DNA of 64,000 bases from Streptococcus sp. 29896 (GTDB lineage Bacteria; Bacillota; Bacilli; Lactobacillales; Streptococcaceae). Position 1 is the stretch's first letter. Every line of letters starts with the position of its first letter. Under the pieces are notes generated by a model, which had not been told where the DNA came from, made no database searches, and worked only from the letters and a program-made list of their open reading frames with translations. Below are positions 56,307 to 64,000 of this stretch, piece after piece. The translations under genes were made by a program, and so were the position numbers. The DNA lies in NCBI RefSeq assembly GCF_032594915.1, contig NZ_CP118733.1, forward strand, positions 1-64,000. Reading direction: 5' to 3'.

Positions 56307-58706
56307 ATGTTAAGTTTAGAAATTAAAAAAATTGACATTAAAGATTTTGGTTGCTATAAAGACTACAAACAGCATAGTCGGTCAGGTATCGGTAATGATT
56401 TCAATGATGGAAGAGTTAATATTTTTTATGGCAGAAACTATTCTGGAAAAAGCACTTATTCGAAAATTTTTCAAAGTATTGAACTTAAGCAACTTCCAGA
56501 AAAGTACGGAGATATAGATTTTGAAATCAAATTAGCTAACCAGACATTTATCAAGTCAAATGAAATAGCTACTCATACATTACCTATAGATTGTAAGGTT
56601 TTTAACCAGCGATTTATTGATGATAATATTTATCTTCACAATGACAATAAATTAAATAGTTTTCAAATTTCGATAGGTAGTGATACTAATGAGACTTTAA
56701 AGAAGATTGAAGATATACAATTAAACGAACTTAAACCTAGAAATGAAAAATTGTTGCAGATTGAATCGGATATAACTGAGAAGCAAAAAAAGAAAAAAAT
56801 CAGCAAAGATAGTTTAGATTCAAAACTGAGAACAACTGCTTCAAAAATCAAGAATTTAAAGAATCCCTCGGTCGTAGTTGGCAATAAATATGATATACGA
56901 GACATAAAGGAGGAGTTCAGCGAACACTCACCTCAATTTCCTATTCTACCGTCACAAAGTGACAAGGATGCTCTAGCTGAGTTAGAAAAGAAAATTAAAC
57001 AAGCAAAAATACGAATTCTCGAAAAAAACATAAATAAACCTCAAAAAATAGATTTAGTTAGTTATGATAAAAATTTTAATTTTACATTGTTTTTAGAAAA
57101 TACGAAGAAATTATTATCTAAAGTTGTCTCGGTAAGTAATATTTTGGATGAATATAAAAACAGTCCAAATAAAATAAATTGGATTAAGCATGGTGTTGAT
57201 ATTCATGGGGAAAATCCAGAGAAATGTGTGTTTTGTGGTAACAGTATTGACAGTGACTTAATTCAAAATCTAAAGTTGGCTTTTTCTGATGAGTTAAGCT
57301 CTTTGGAAAACGAATTAGCACTGCAAAATAATAGGATAAAATCAGAAATCCAAAAATTAGATTTTATTCCAAATATTAATAAAGAAGACTATTTTAATGA
57401 TTCTGCAGCCGATATTCGAAATATAAATAAAGATATTAGAAATGTCATTAGCGATAGAAAAGAAGCTTTGAAAACACTTGAATCAAAGATTTTTGAAAAA
57501 CAACGAGATATTTTTTCAAAAATTGAGATTAATGATTTAAATTGGAGTGATTTTTCTGAAATTCAAGTTGAGATTGACTCGCTATATAATAGCACTATTA
57601 AGCAGATAGACCAATTTGATGATAGAAAAATTAAAAGTATAGATTTTCTTCGAAGATATTATATTGTAAAAGAATTCCCCGTATCTGAGTTTACCAAACT
57701 GTCTCAAAAAGTTAACCAACTTGAAGAATATATAAATGAGAAATCCGAAGAACAGAGAGAATTAAAGGAAGAAAAAGAAAAATTTGAGCAAGATATTGTT
57801 GAACTTGAAGGCAGTTTGAAGTCAGAATCTGAAGCGGTAAAACGTATAAATATAATACTTCAAAATTCTTTAGCACATTCCGAGATATCCTTAAAATCAG
57901 TTGATGATGAGGAAGGTATATACTTCGAAGTTTCTCGTAATGAAGAAAGAGCCTATAATCTAAGTGAAGGGGAAAAATCATTAATAGCTTTTGCTTATTA
58001 TATTGCAAGGTTAGAAAGTTTGTCTGTAGAAGAAAAGGAAAAAACTATCTTATTTATTGACGACCCAATTTCTAGTCTCGATGAGAATAATATTTTTTAT
58101 ATTTATAATCTTATCTTTAGACTTCTTGAGAAAAAGGAATTTTTGCAGTATTTTCTTTCTACTCATAATTTGGATTTTTTGAAGTATACAAATAAATTTC
58201 CTGGTAAAAATAATAAAGATTATTACTTAATAGAAAAAATAAAAGAAGCTGAGAATACACCGTCAAAGAGTTACATCAAAAAACTACCAAAATATTTATC
58301 TAACAAAGTTACAGAGTTTGTATTTCTGTTTGAACAAATATATAGAGTAGCGACGGAACAAGAAAATGAAAATAATTTTTCTGTTTTTTATAATTTTCCA
58401 AACAACGGTAGAAAATTTATTGAAACTCTTTTGTATTTTAAATATCCTGATTATAAAACAAATAATGACGATAAAATCAATAGTTATTTTGGAAATGAGA
58501 ATGCTGCATTTATACAACGTATAAATAATGAGTACTCTCATGGAGAAGATAGGTTTGATAGGACTCGTAATCCAATCAACACAAGTGAATTCATACACGA
58601 TGCTAGAATAATCTTAAGTGCTTTATATCAAAACGATTCAGAACAATTTAAATCATTTCTCAATAATAGTAATTTGATTCTCCCAGATTTTCTGGAAGAA
58701 AGATAA
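56307..58706 (+). CDS. RloC/PrrC-like AAA ATPase, candidate anticodon nuclease
   Basis: This 799-residue protein is of the AAA_13 type. Walker A is G42-RNYSGKST-50. A split ABC head follows: signature LSEGEKSLIAFAYYIARL near 550-568, Walker B KTILFIDDPISSLDENN and STHNLDF. Between lies a long coiled coil with C307-V-F-C310, placed like the zinc hook of RloC. The C-terminal domain contains R702-KFI-E706 and NEYSH745, the R-x3-E...H layout of the PrrC/RloC anticodon nuclease triad. RloC cuts tRNA in response to DNA damage or phage as a suicide defence; that activity here is inferred. No type I restriction genes adjoin it. AT-rich, with its own promoter and terminator. Confidence 0.78.
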   Translation: MLSLEIKKIDIKDFGCYKDYKQHSRSGIGNDFNDGRVNIFYGRNYSGKSTYSKIFQSIELKQLPEKYGDIDFEIKLANQTFIKSNEIATHTLPIDCKVFNQRFIDDNIYLHNDNKLNSFQISIGSDTNETLKKIEDIQLNELKPRNEKLLQIESDITEKQKKKKISKDSLDSKLRTTASKIKNLKNPSVVVGNKYDIRDIKEEFSEHSPQFPILPSQSDKDALAELEKKIKQAKIRILEKNINKPQKIDLVSYDKNFNFTLFLENTKKLLSKVVSVSNILDEYKNSPNKINWIKHGVDIHGENPEKCVFCGNSIDSDLIQNLKLAFSDELSSLENELALQNNRIKSEIQKLDFIPNINKEDYFNDSAADIRNINKDIRNVISDRKEALKTLESKIFEKQRDIFSKIEINDLNWSDFSEIQVEIDSLYNSTIKQIDQFDDRKIKSIDFLRRYYIVKEFPVSEFTKLSQKVNQLEEYINEKSEEQRELKEEKEKFEQDIVELEGSLKSESEAVKRINIILQNSLAHSEISLKSVDDEEGIYFEVSRNEERAYNLSEGEKSLIAFAYYIARLESLSVEEKEKTILFIDDPISSLDENNIFYIYNLIFRLLEKKEFLQYFLSTHNLDFLKYTNKFPGKNNKDYYLIEKIKEAENTPSKSYIKKLPKYLSNKVTEFVFLFEQIYRVATEQENENNFSVFYNFPNNGRKFIETLLYFKYPDYKTNNDDKINSYFGNENAAFIQRINNEYSHGEDRFDRTRNPINTSEFIHDARIILSALYQNDSEQFKSFLNNSNLILPDFLEER

Positions 58707-58713
58707 AAATTAA

Positions 58714-58750
58714 AAATAAGGACACTCCATTAAAGAGAGGTCCTTATTTC
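58714..58750 (+). terminator. Terminator of the AAA ATPase gene
   Basis: AAATAAGGAC (58714-58723) pairs exactly with GTCCTTATTT (58740-58749) around a 16-base loop. Confidence 0.75.
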
Positions 58751-58895
58751 TATACTGCTGAGTGTCATACTGCCTTTGCCGGCTGTTTTCTGTTTGTTTT
58801 CTTCTATTATAATTAATCAAAAAGATAAGAACTTGGCTCGGTTGATATATCAGAAAAAAGTTTTTAATATTTTTTAAAAAAGGAAGCATAATCTC

Positions 58896-58924
58896 TTGCA
58901 TTGGTTAACAGAATCTGGTAGAAT
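58896..58924 (+). promoter_or_regulatory. Promoter of the S10 ribosomal operon
   Basis: TTGCAT (58896-58901) and TAGAAT (58919-58924), spacer 17. Confidence 0.8.
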
Positions 58925-59061
58925 GTTCTAGTGCCGTAAAATTTACGGCTGTAGCTTTGATGCAAGAGGTTGCGACACGCTCGGTTGCATTGCCACGCGA
59001 CCCGTGTTGGTTTTCTTGTGGAGCTAGCCTATTATCTTAAATAGACGAAAAGGAGACAAAG
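58925..59061 (+). promoter_or_regulatory. Structured leader of the S10 operon
   Basis: About 130 bases of leader with a GCCGTA...TACGGC hairpin (58933-58949), then a GC-richer region with ACACG...CGTGT pairing (about 58974-59015). Similar leaders in Firmicutes are thought to allow autoregulation by a ribosomal protein such as L4; that is inference here. The 145 bases before the promoter (58751-58895) are AT-rich with nothing identified. Confidence 0.55.
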
Positions 59062-59370
59062 ATGGCAAACAAAAAAATCCGCATCCGCTTGAAAGCGTAC
59101 GAACACCGTACACTTGATACAGCTGCTGCAAAAATCGTTGAAACTGCAACTCGTACAGGTGCACAAGTAGCAGGTCCAGTTCCGCTTCCAACAGAACGTA
59201 GCCTCTACACAATCATCCGTGCGACTCACAAGTACAAAGATTCTCGTGAGCAGTTCGAAATGCGTACACACAAACGTTTGATCGATATCGTTAACCCAAC
59301 TCAAAAAACAGTTGATGCCTTGATGAAATTGGATCTTCCAAGTGGTGTGAACGTAGAAATCAAATTGTAA
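59062..59370 (+). CDS. rpsJ: 30S ribosomal protein S10
   Basis: S10 of 102 residues ([19 protein letters not shown]...) in the small-subunit head; it also forms NusE in antitermination complexes with NusB. AAAGGAG precedes the ATG. First gene of the S10 operon. The 108 bases to rplC hold small hairpins (GAGC...GCTC) but no terminator. Confidence 0.98.
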   Translation: MANKKIRIRLKAYEHRTLDTAAAKIVETATRTGAQVAGPVPLPTERSLYTIIRATHKYKDSREQFEMRTHKRLIDIVNPTQKTVDALMKLDLPSGVNVEIKL

Positions 59371-59478
59371 TCTGATTTCTAATTGAGCACAGGCTAAACT
59401 CTGTGTATCTTGATTTGAGCATGAAAAACGCTCGTTAAAAACTTTTTAATACAAAATAAGAAAAGGAATATTTTTCTC

Positions 59479-60105
59479 ATGACAAAAGGAATCTTAGGGA
59501 AAAAAGTGGGAATGACTCAAATCTTCACTGAATCTGGTGAATTTATCCCTGTTACTGTCATCGAAGCAACTCCAAACGTTGTTCTTCAAGTGAAAACAGT
59601 TGAAACTGATGGTTATGCAGCAGTTCAAGTTGGTTTTGATGACAAACGTGAAGTATTGAGCAACAAACCTGCCAAAGGCCATGTAGCTAAAGCTAACACA
59701 GCTCCTAAGCGCTTCATTCGTGAATTCAAAAACATTGAAGGCTTGGAAGTTGGACAAGAAATTACAGTTGAAACTTTCGCAGCTGGTGATGTTGTTGATG
59801 TAACTGGTACATCTAAAGGTAAAGGCTTCCAAGGTGTTATCAAACGCCATGGTCAATCACGTGGTCCTATGGCTCACGGTTCTCGTTACCACCGTCGTCC
59901 AGGTTCTATGGGTCCTGTTGCACCTAACCGTGTATTCAAAGGTAAAAACCTTGCAGGTCGCATGGGCGGCAACCGTGTAACAATTCAAAACCTTGAAGTT
60001 GTACAAGTTGTTCCAGAAAAGAACGTTATCCTTATCAAAGGTAACGTACCAGGTGCTAAGAAATCTCTTATCACTATCAAGTCAGCAGTTAAAGCTGGTA
60101 AATAA
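59479..60105 (+). CDS. rplC: 50S ribosomal protein L3
   Basis: L3 of 208 residues ([41 protein letters not shown]), an early assembly protein near the peptidyl transferase centre. AAGGA lies about 12 bases before the ATG. Confidence 0.98.
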
Positions 60106-60129
60106 TAAGGAAAGGGGAAATCAGTCGAA

Positions 60130-60753
60130 ATGGCAAACGTAACATTATTTGACCAAACTGGTAAACAAGCTGGTGAAGTAGTTCTTAACGATGCGATCTT
60201 TGGTATCGAGCCAAACCAAGCAGTTGTATTTGATGTGATCATCAGCCAACGTGCTAGCCTTCGTCAAGGCACTCACGCAGTTAAAAACCGTTCAGCAGTC
60301 TCAGGTGGCGGACGCAAACCATGGCGTCAAAAAGGAACTGGACGTGCTCGTCAAGGTTCTATCCGTTCACCACAATGGCGTGGCGGTGGCGTAGTCTTCG
60401 GACCAACTCCACGTTCATACGCGTACAAACTTCCACAAAAAGTTCGTCGCTTGGCACTTAAATCTGTTTACTCAGAAAAAGTTGCTGAAAACAAATTTGT
60501 AGCTGTTAACTCACTTGAATTCACAGCTCCAAAAACTGCTGAATTTGCAAAAGTACTTGCAGCATTGAGCATTGATTCTAAAGTCCTTGTTATTCTTGAA
60601 GAAGGCAACGAATTCGCAGCTCTTTCTGCTCGTAACATCCCAGGAGTTAAAGTTGCAACTGCAACAACTGCAAGCGTACTTGACATCGCAAATGCAGACA
60701 AACTTCTTGTAACTCAAGCAGCTATCTCTAAAATTGAGGAGGTTCTTGCATAA
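60130..60753 (+). CDS. rplD: 50S ribosomal protein L4
   Basis: L4 of 207 residues with the long exit-tunnel loop ([19 protein letters not shown]). It is a known operon autoregulator in enterobacteria. Its TAA overlaps the rplW ATG by one base. Confidence 0.98.
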   Translation: MANVTLFDQTGKQAGEVVLNDAIFGIEPNQAVVFDVIISQRASLRQGTHAVKNRSAVSGGGRKPWRQKGTGRARQGSIRSPQWRGGGVVFGPTPRSYAYKLPQKVRRLALKSVYSEKVAENKFVAVNSLEFTAPKTAEFAKVLAALSIDSKVLVILEEGNEFAALSARNIPGVKVATATTASVLDIANADKLLVTQAAISKIEEVLA

Positions 60754-61052
60754 TGAATTTGTATGATGTTATCAAAAAACCTGTCATCACAGAAAGCTCA
60801 ATGGGCCAACTCGAAGCAGGCAAGTATGTATTTGAAGTTGACACTCGTGCACACAAACTCTTGATCAAGCAAGCTGTTGAAGCTGCATTCGAGGGTGTTA
60901 AAGTTGCAAATGTTAACACAATCAACGTGAAACCTAAAACAAAACGCGTAGGTCGTTATGTAGGTCGCACAAACAAAGTGAAAAAAGCAATCATCACATT
61001 GGCTGCTGATTCAAAAGCGATCGAATTGTTCGCTACAGCTGACGCTGAATAA
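60753..61052 (+). CDS. rplW: 50S ribosomal protein L23
   Basis: L23 of 99 residues ([20 protein letters not shown]), lying at the tunnel exit where trigger factor and SRP dock. Coupled to rplD (TAATG), with GAGGAGG inside the rplD end. Confidence 0.98.
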   Translation: MNLYDVIKKPVITESSMGQLEAGKYVFEVDTRAHKLLIKQAVEAAFEGVKVANVNTINVKPKTKRVGRYVGRTNKVKKAIITLAADSKAIELFATADAE

Positions 61053-61069
61053 TCAAAGGAGGAATTAAC

Positions 61070-61903
61070 GTGGGTATTAAAGTTTATAAACCAACGACAA
61101 ATGGCCGTCGTAACATGACTTCTTTGGACTTCGCTGAAATCACAACAAGCACTCCAGAAAAAAGCTTGCTTGTTGCTTTGAAGAGCAAAGCTGGTCGTAA
61201 CAACAACGGTCGCATCACTGTTCGTCACCAAGGTGGCGGTCACAAACGTTTCTACCGTTTGGTAGACTTCAAACGTAACAAAGATGGCGTTGAAGCAATC
61301 GTTAAAACTATCGAGTACGATCCAAACCGTTCAGCAAACATCGCTCTTGTACACTACACAGACGGTGTTAAAGCTTACATCATTGCTCCTAAAGGTCTTG
61401 AAGTTGGTCAACGCATCGTTTCAGGCCCAGAAGCAGATATCAAAGTTGGTAACGCACTTCCACTTGCAAACATCCCAGTCGGTACTGTTGTTCACAACAT
61501 CGAGTTGAAACCAGGTCGCGGTGGTGAGTTGGTTCGTGCTGCTGGTGCATCTGCACAGGTTCTTGGTCAAGAAGGTAAATACGTTCTTGTTCGCCTTCAA
61601 TCAGGTGAAGTTCGTATGATCCTTGGTACTTGCCGTGCTACTGTTGGTACTGTAGGTAACGAACAACATGGCCTTGTTAACCTTGGTAAAGCAGGTCGTA
61701 GCCGTTGGAAAGGTATCCGTCCAACAGTTCGCGGTTCTGTAATGAACCCTAACGATCACCCACACGGTGGTGGTGAAGGTAAAGCACCAGTTGGTCGTAA
61801 AGCACCATCTACACCATGGGGTAAACCAGCTCTTGGTTTGAAAACTCGTAACAAGAAAGCTAAATCTGACAAACTTATCGTTCGTCGTCGCAACCAAAAA
61901 TAA
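61070..61903 (+). CDS. rplB: 50S ribosomal protein L2
   Basis: L2 of 277 residues ([39 protein letters not shown] with the conserved His needed for activity). It starts at GTG, 5 bases after AAAGGAGG. Confidence 0.98.
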   Translation: MGIKVYKPTTNGRRNMTSLDFAEITTSTPEKSLLVALKSKAGRNNNGRITVRHQGGGHKRFYRLVDFKRNKDGVEAIVKTIEYDPNRSANIALVHYTDGVKAYIIAPKGLEVGQRIVSGPEADIKVGNALPLANIPVGTVVHNIELKPGRGGELVRAAGASAQVLGQEGKYVLVRLQSGEVRMILGTCRATVGTVGNEQHGLVNLGKAGRSRWKGIRPTVRGSVMNPNDHPHGGGEGKAPVGRKAPSTPWGKPALGLKTRNKKAKSDKLIVRRRNQK

Positions 61904-61949
61904 TCTATTCTTAGTTGCTTAGCATTCTATATCATCCGCCAACTCGGTA

Positions 61950-61964
61950 GCCCGCTATGCGGGC
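61950..61964 (+). other. Hairpin between rplB and rpsS
   Basis: GCCCGC-TAT-GCGGGC is a perfect 6-pair stem in the 101-base gap, without a T run; probably a stability or processing element. Confidence 0.6.
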
Positions 61965-62004
61965 AAGCCGCTGTGGTACATATTTTAAAGGAGAAAACAC
62001 TAAA

Positions 62005-62286
62005 ATGGGACGTAGTCTTAAAAAAGGACCTTTCGTCGATGAGCATTTGATGAAAAAAGTTGAAGCTCAAGCAAACGACGAAAAGAAAAAAGTAATTAAA
62101 ACTTGGTCACGTCGTTCAACGATCTTCCCAAGTTTCATCGGTTATACAATCGCAGTTTACGATGGACGTAAACACGTACCTGTATACATTCAAGAAGACA
62201 TGGTAGGTCACAAACTTGGTGAATTTGCACCAACTCGTACTTACAAAGGTCATGCTGCTGACGACAAGAAAACTCGTCGTAAATAA
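62005..62286 (+). CDS. rpsS: 30S ribosomal protein S19
   Basis: S19 of 93 residues ([20 protein letters not shown]). I use the ATG at 62005, after AAAGGAG; an upstream frame extension to 61957 runs through the intergenic hairpin and is not coding. Confidence 0.98.
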
Positions 62287-62303
62287 TTTAGGAGGAAAAC
62301 ACA

Positions 62304-62648
62304 ATGGCAGAAATTACTTCAGCTAAAGCAACTGCTCGCACAGTACGTGTTTCACCTCGTAAATCACGTCTTGTCTTGGATAACATCCGTGGCAAAAGCG
62401 TAGCAGACGCAATCGCAATCTTGAAATTCACACCAAACAAAGCTGCAGGCATTATCGAGGGAGTTTTGAACTCAGCAATCGCTAACGCTGAAAACAACTT
62501 TGGTTTGGAAAAAGCTAACTTGGTAGTCAGCGAAGCATTCGCAAACGAAGGACCAACGTTGAAACGTTTCCGTCCACGTGCGAAAGGCTCTGCTTCACCA
62601 ATCAACAAACGCACAGCTCACATCACTGTAGTTGTGGCAGAGAAATAA
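62304..62648 (+). CDS. rplV: 50S ribosomal protein L22
   Basis: L22 of 114 residues ([20 protein letters not shown]) whose beta-hairpin lines the exit tunnel. AGGAGG precedes the ATG. Confidence 0.98.
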   Translation: MAEITSAKATARTVRVSPRKSRLVLDNIRGKSVADAIAILKFTPNKAAGIIEGVLNSAIANAENNFGLEKANLVVSEAFANEGPTLKRFRPRAKGSASPINKRTAHITVVVAEK

Positions 62649-62660
62649 GGAGGTAAAAAC

Positions 62661-63314
62661 GTGGGTCAAAAAGTACATCCAATTGGTATGCGTGTTGGCA
62701 TCATCCGTGATTGGGATGCTAAATGGTATGCTGAAAAAGAATACGCGGATTACCTTCATGAAGATCTTGCAATCCGCAACTTTATCAAAAAAGAATTGGC
62801 TGATGCGTCAACATCAACAATCGAAATCGAACGTGCTGTAAACAAAGTTATCGTTTCTATCCACACTGCTAAGCCAGGTATGGTTATCGGTAAAGCTGGT
62901 AGCAACGTTGATGCACTTCGTGCTCAATTGAACAAATTGACTGGTAAACAAGTACACATCAACATCATCGAAATCAAACAACCTGATTTGGATGCACACC
63001 TTGTTGGTGAGTCAATCGCTCGTCAATTGGAGCAACGTGTGGCATTCCGCCGTGCTCAAAAACAAGCTATCCAACGTGCAATGCGCGCTGGTGCAAAAGG
63101 TATCAAAACACAAGTTTCTGGTCGTTTGAACGGTGCTGATATTGCCCGTGCAGAAGGCTACTCAGAAGGAACTGTTCCTCTTCATACACTTCGTGCGGAT
63201 ATCGACTACGCTTGGGAAGAAGCTTTGACAACTTACGGTAAACTTGGTATCAAAGTATGGATCTACCGTGGTGAAGTTCTTCCAGCTCGTAAAAACACTA
63301 AAGGAGGTAAATAA
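62661..63314 (+). CDS. rpsC: 30S ribosomal protein S3
   Basis: S3 of 217 residues ([22 protein letters not shown] domain with [13 protein letters not shown]). GTG start, 8 bases after AAGGAGG. Confidence 0.98.
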   Translation: MGQKVHPIGMRVGIIRDWDAKWYAEKEYADYLHEDLAIRNFIKKELADASTSTIEIERAVNKVIVSIHTAKPGMVIGKAGSNVDALRAQLNKLTGKQVHINIIEIKQPDLDAHLVGESIARQLEQRVAFRRAQKQAIQRAMRAGAKGIKTQVSGRLNGADIARAEGYSEGTVPLHTLRADIDYAWEEALTTYGKLGIKVWIYRGEVLPARKNTKGGK

Positions 63315-63317
63315 CAA

Positions 63318-63731
63318 ATGTTAGTACCTAAACGTGTAAAACACCGTCGTGAATTCCGTGGAAAAATGCGCGGTGAAGCTAAAGGTGGAAAACAAGTAGA
63401 CTTTGGTCAATACGGTCTTCAAGCAACTACTAGCTCATGGATTACAAACCGCCAAATCGAAGCTGCCCGTATCGCTATGACGCGTTACATGAAACGTGGT
63501 GGTAAAGTTTGGATCAAGATCTTCCCACACAAATCATACACTGCTAAAGCTATCGGTGTACGTATGGGTTCTGGTAAAGGTGCTCCTGAAGGTTGGGTAG
63601 CTCCAGTTAAACGCGGTAAGGTTATGTTTGAAGTAGCTGGCGTTTCTGAAGAAATCGCTCGCGAAGCATTCCGCCTTGCTGGTCACAAATTGCCAGTTAA
63701 AGTTAAATTCGTAAAACGTGAAGCAGAATAA
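63318..63731 (+). CDS. rplP: 50S ribosomal protein L16
   Basis: L16 of 137 residues ([20 protein letters not shown]), near the A site. It follows rpsC by 3 bases, with AAAGGAGG at the rpsC end. Confidence 0.98.
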
Positions 63732-63740
63732 GGAGAAGAC

Positions 63741-63947
63741 ATGAAACTTCAAGAAATTAAAGATTTTGTAAAAGAACTTCGTGGCCTTTCTCAAGAAGAA
63801 CTTGCTAAGAAAGAAAACGAATTGAAGAAAGAACTCTTCGAACTTCGTTTCCAAGCTGCTGCTGGTCAACTTGAGCAAACTGCTCGTTTGAACGAAGTGA
63901 AGAAACAAATTGCACGTATCAAGACTGTGCAATCTGAAACTAAATAA
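63741..63947 (+). CDS. rpmC: 50S ribosomal protein L29
   Basis: L29 of 68 residues, a two-helix protein ([20 protein letters not shown]) at the tunnel exit. Confidence 0.97.
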   Translation: MKLQEIKDFVKELRGLSQEELAKKENELKKELFELRFQAAAGQLEQTARLNEVKKQIARIKTVQSETK

Positions 63948-63970
63948 TAGATTGGGAAAGGAGAATTTCA

Positions 63971-64000
63971 ATGGAACGCAATAATCGTAAAGTTCTTGTT
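63971..64000 (+). CDS. rpsQ: 30S ribosomal protein S17, 5' end only
   Basis: The last ten codons of the window (MERNNRKVLV) after AAAGGAG match the start of S17, the next gene in the S10 operon. The window edge truncates it. Confidence 0.9.
   Translation, partial: MERNNRKVLV

Noticed and set aside
59371-59478. Terminator between rpsJ and rplC
   Set aside because: Small hairpins are present but none is followed by a T run, and the genes belong to one operon.

Overview
The window starts on the first base of dnaA and runs 64 kb clockwise from a bacterial replication origin. Gene content and protein sequences point to a low-GC streptococcus, most likely Streptococcus suis or a close relative. 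The evidence is the dnaA-dnaN-ychF-pth-mfd-rqcP-divIC-tilS-hpt-ftsH-comX-rRNA order, PcsB, a Sip-like LysM protein, CiaR-type small RNA promoters and BOX-like intergenic repeats. The species name is inference from sequence memory, not a database result. All intact genes but one are co-directional with replication. The exception is a CHAP-domain cell-wall protein at 43.7-45.1 kb.

Layout. (1) 0-16.4 kb: replication and housekeeping block with oriC (DnaA boxes plus a DnaA-trio tract) between dnaA and dnaN, lipid kinase, a frameshifted XRE regulator, ychF, pth, mfd, rqcP, divIC, tilS, hpt, ftsH and the competence sigma factor comX behind a ComR-type box. (2) 16.4-23.1 kb: one rRNA operon (16S-tRNA-Ala-23S-5S) with twin promoters, followed by 16 tRNA genes, including three with CAT anticodons (elongator Met, probable Ile2, initiator Met). 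(3) 23.1-30.5 kb: mreC-mreD, pcsB, prs, a BOX-like element, araT-recO-plsX-acpP. (4) 30.5-51.7 kb: purine biosynthesis, purC-L-F-M-N-H and purD-E-K-B. It is interrupted at four places: a PD-(D/E)xK-like gene inside the purN-purH overlap; an orphan gene plus two cell-wall genes between purH and purD; and two HEPN-motif genes between purK and purB. (5) 51.7-55.9 kb: a MerR-family membrane regulator, ruvB, a GNAT acetyltransferase and a HAD hydrolase, with three CiaR-box-driven small RNA units in the gaps. (6) 55.8-58.7 kb: a serine-recombinase remnant and a RloC/PrrC-like AAA ATPase with a zinc hook and an Arg-Glu-His nuclease-like triad. (7) 58.9-64 kb: the start of the S10 ribosomal protein operon, rpsJ to a truncated rpsQ.

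The most interesting theme is accessory. AT-rich genes with nuclease signatures (PD-(D/E)xK, two HEPN R-x4-H motifs, a RloC-like R-x3-E...H, and a possible HicA-like C terminus) sit in fixed gaps of a core chromosomal segment. Several are translationally coupled to purine genes. This looks like a non-mobile defence-gene hotspot; the defensive function is inferred and untested. The second theme is RNA regulation: three related csRNA units within about 4 kb, one carrying a 50-base hairpin insertion and one whose own terminator is degraded next to the recombinase remnant.
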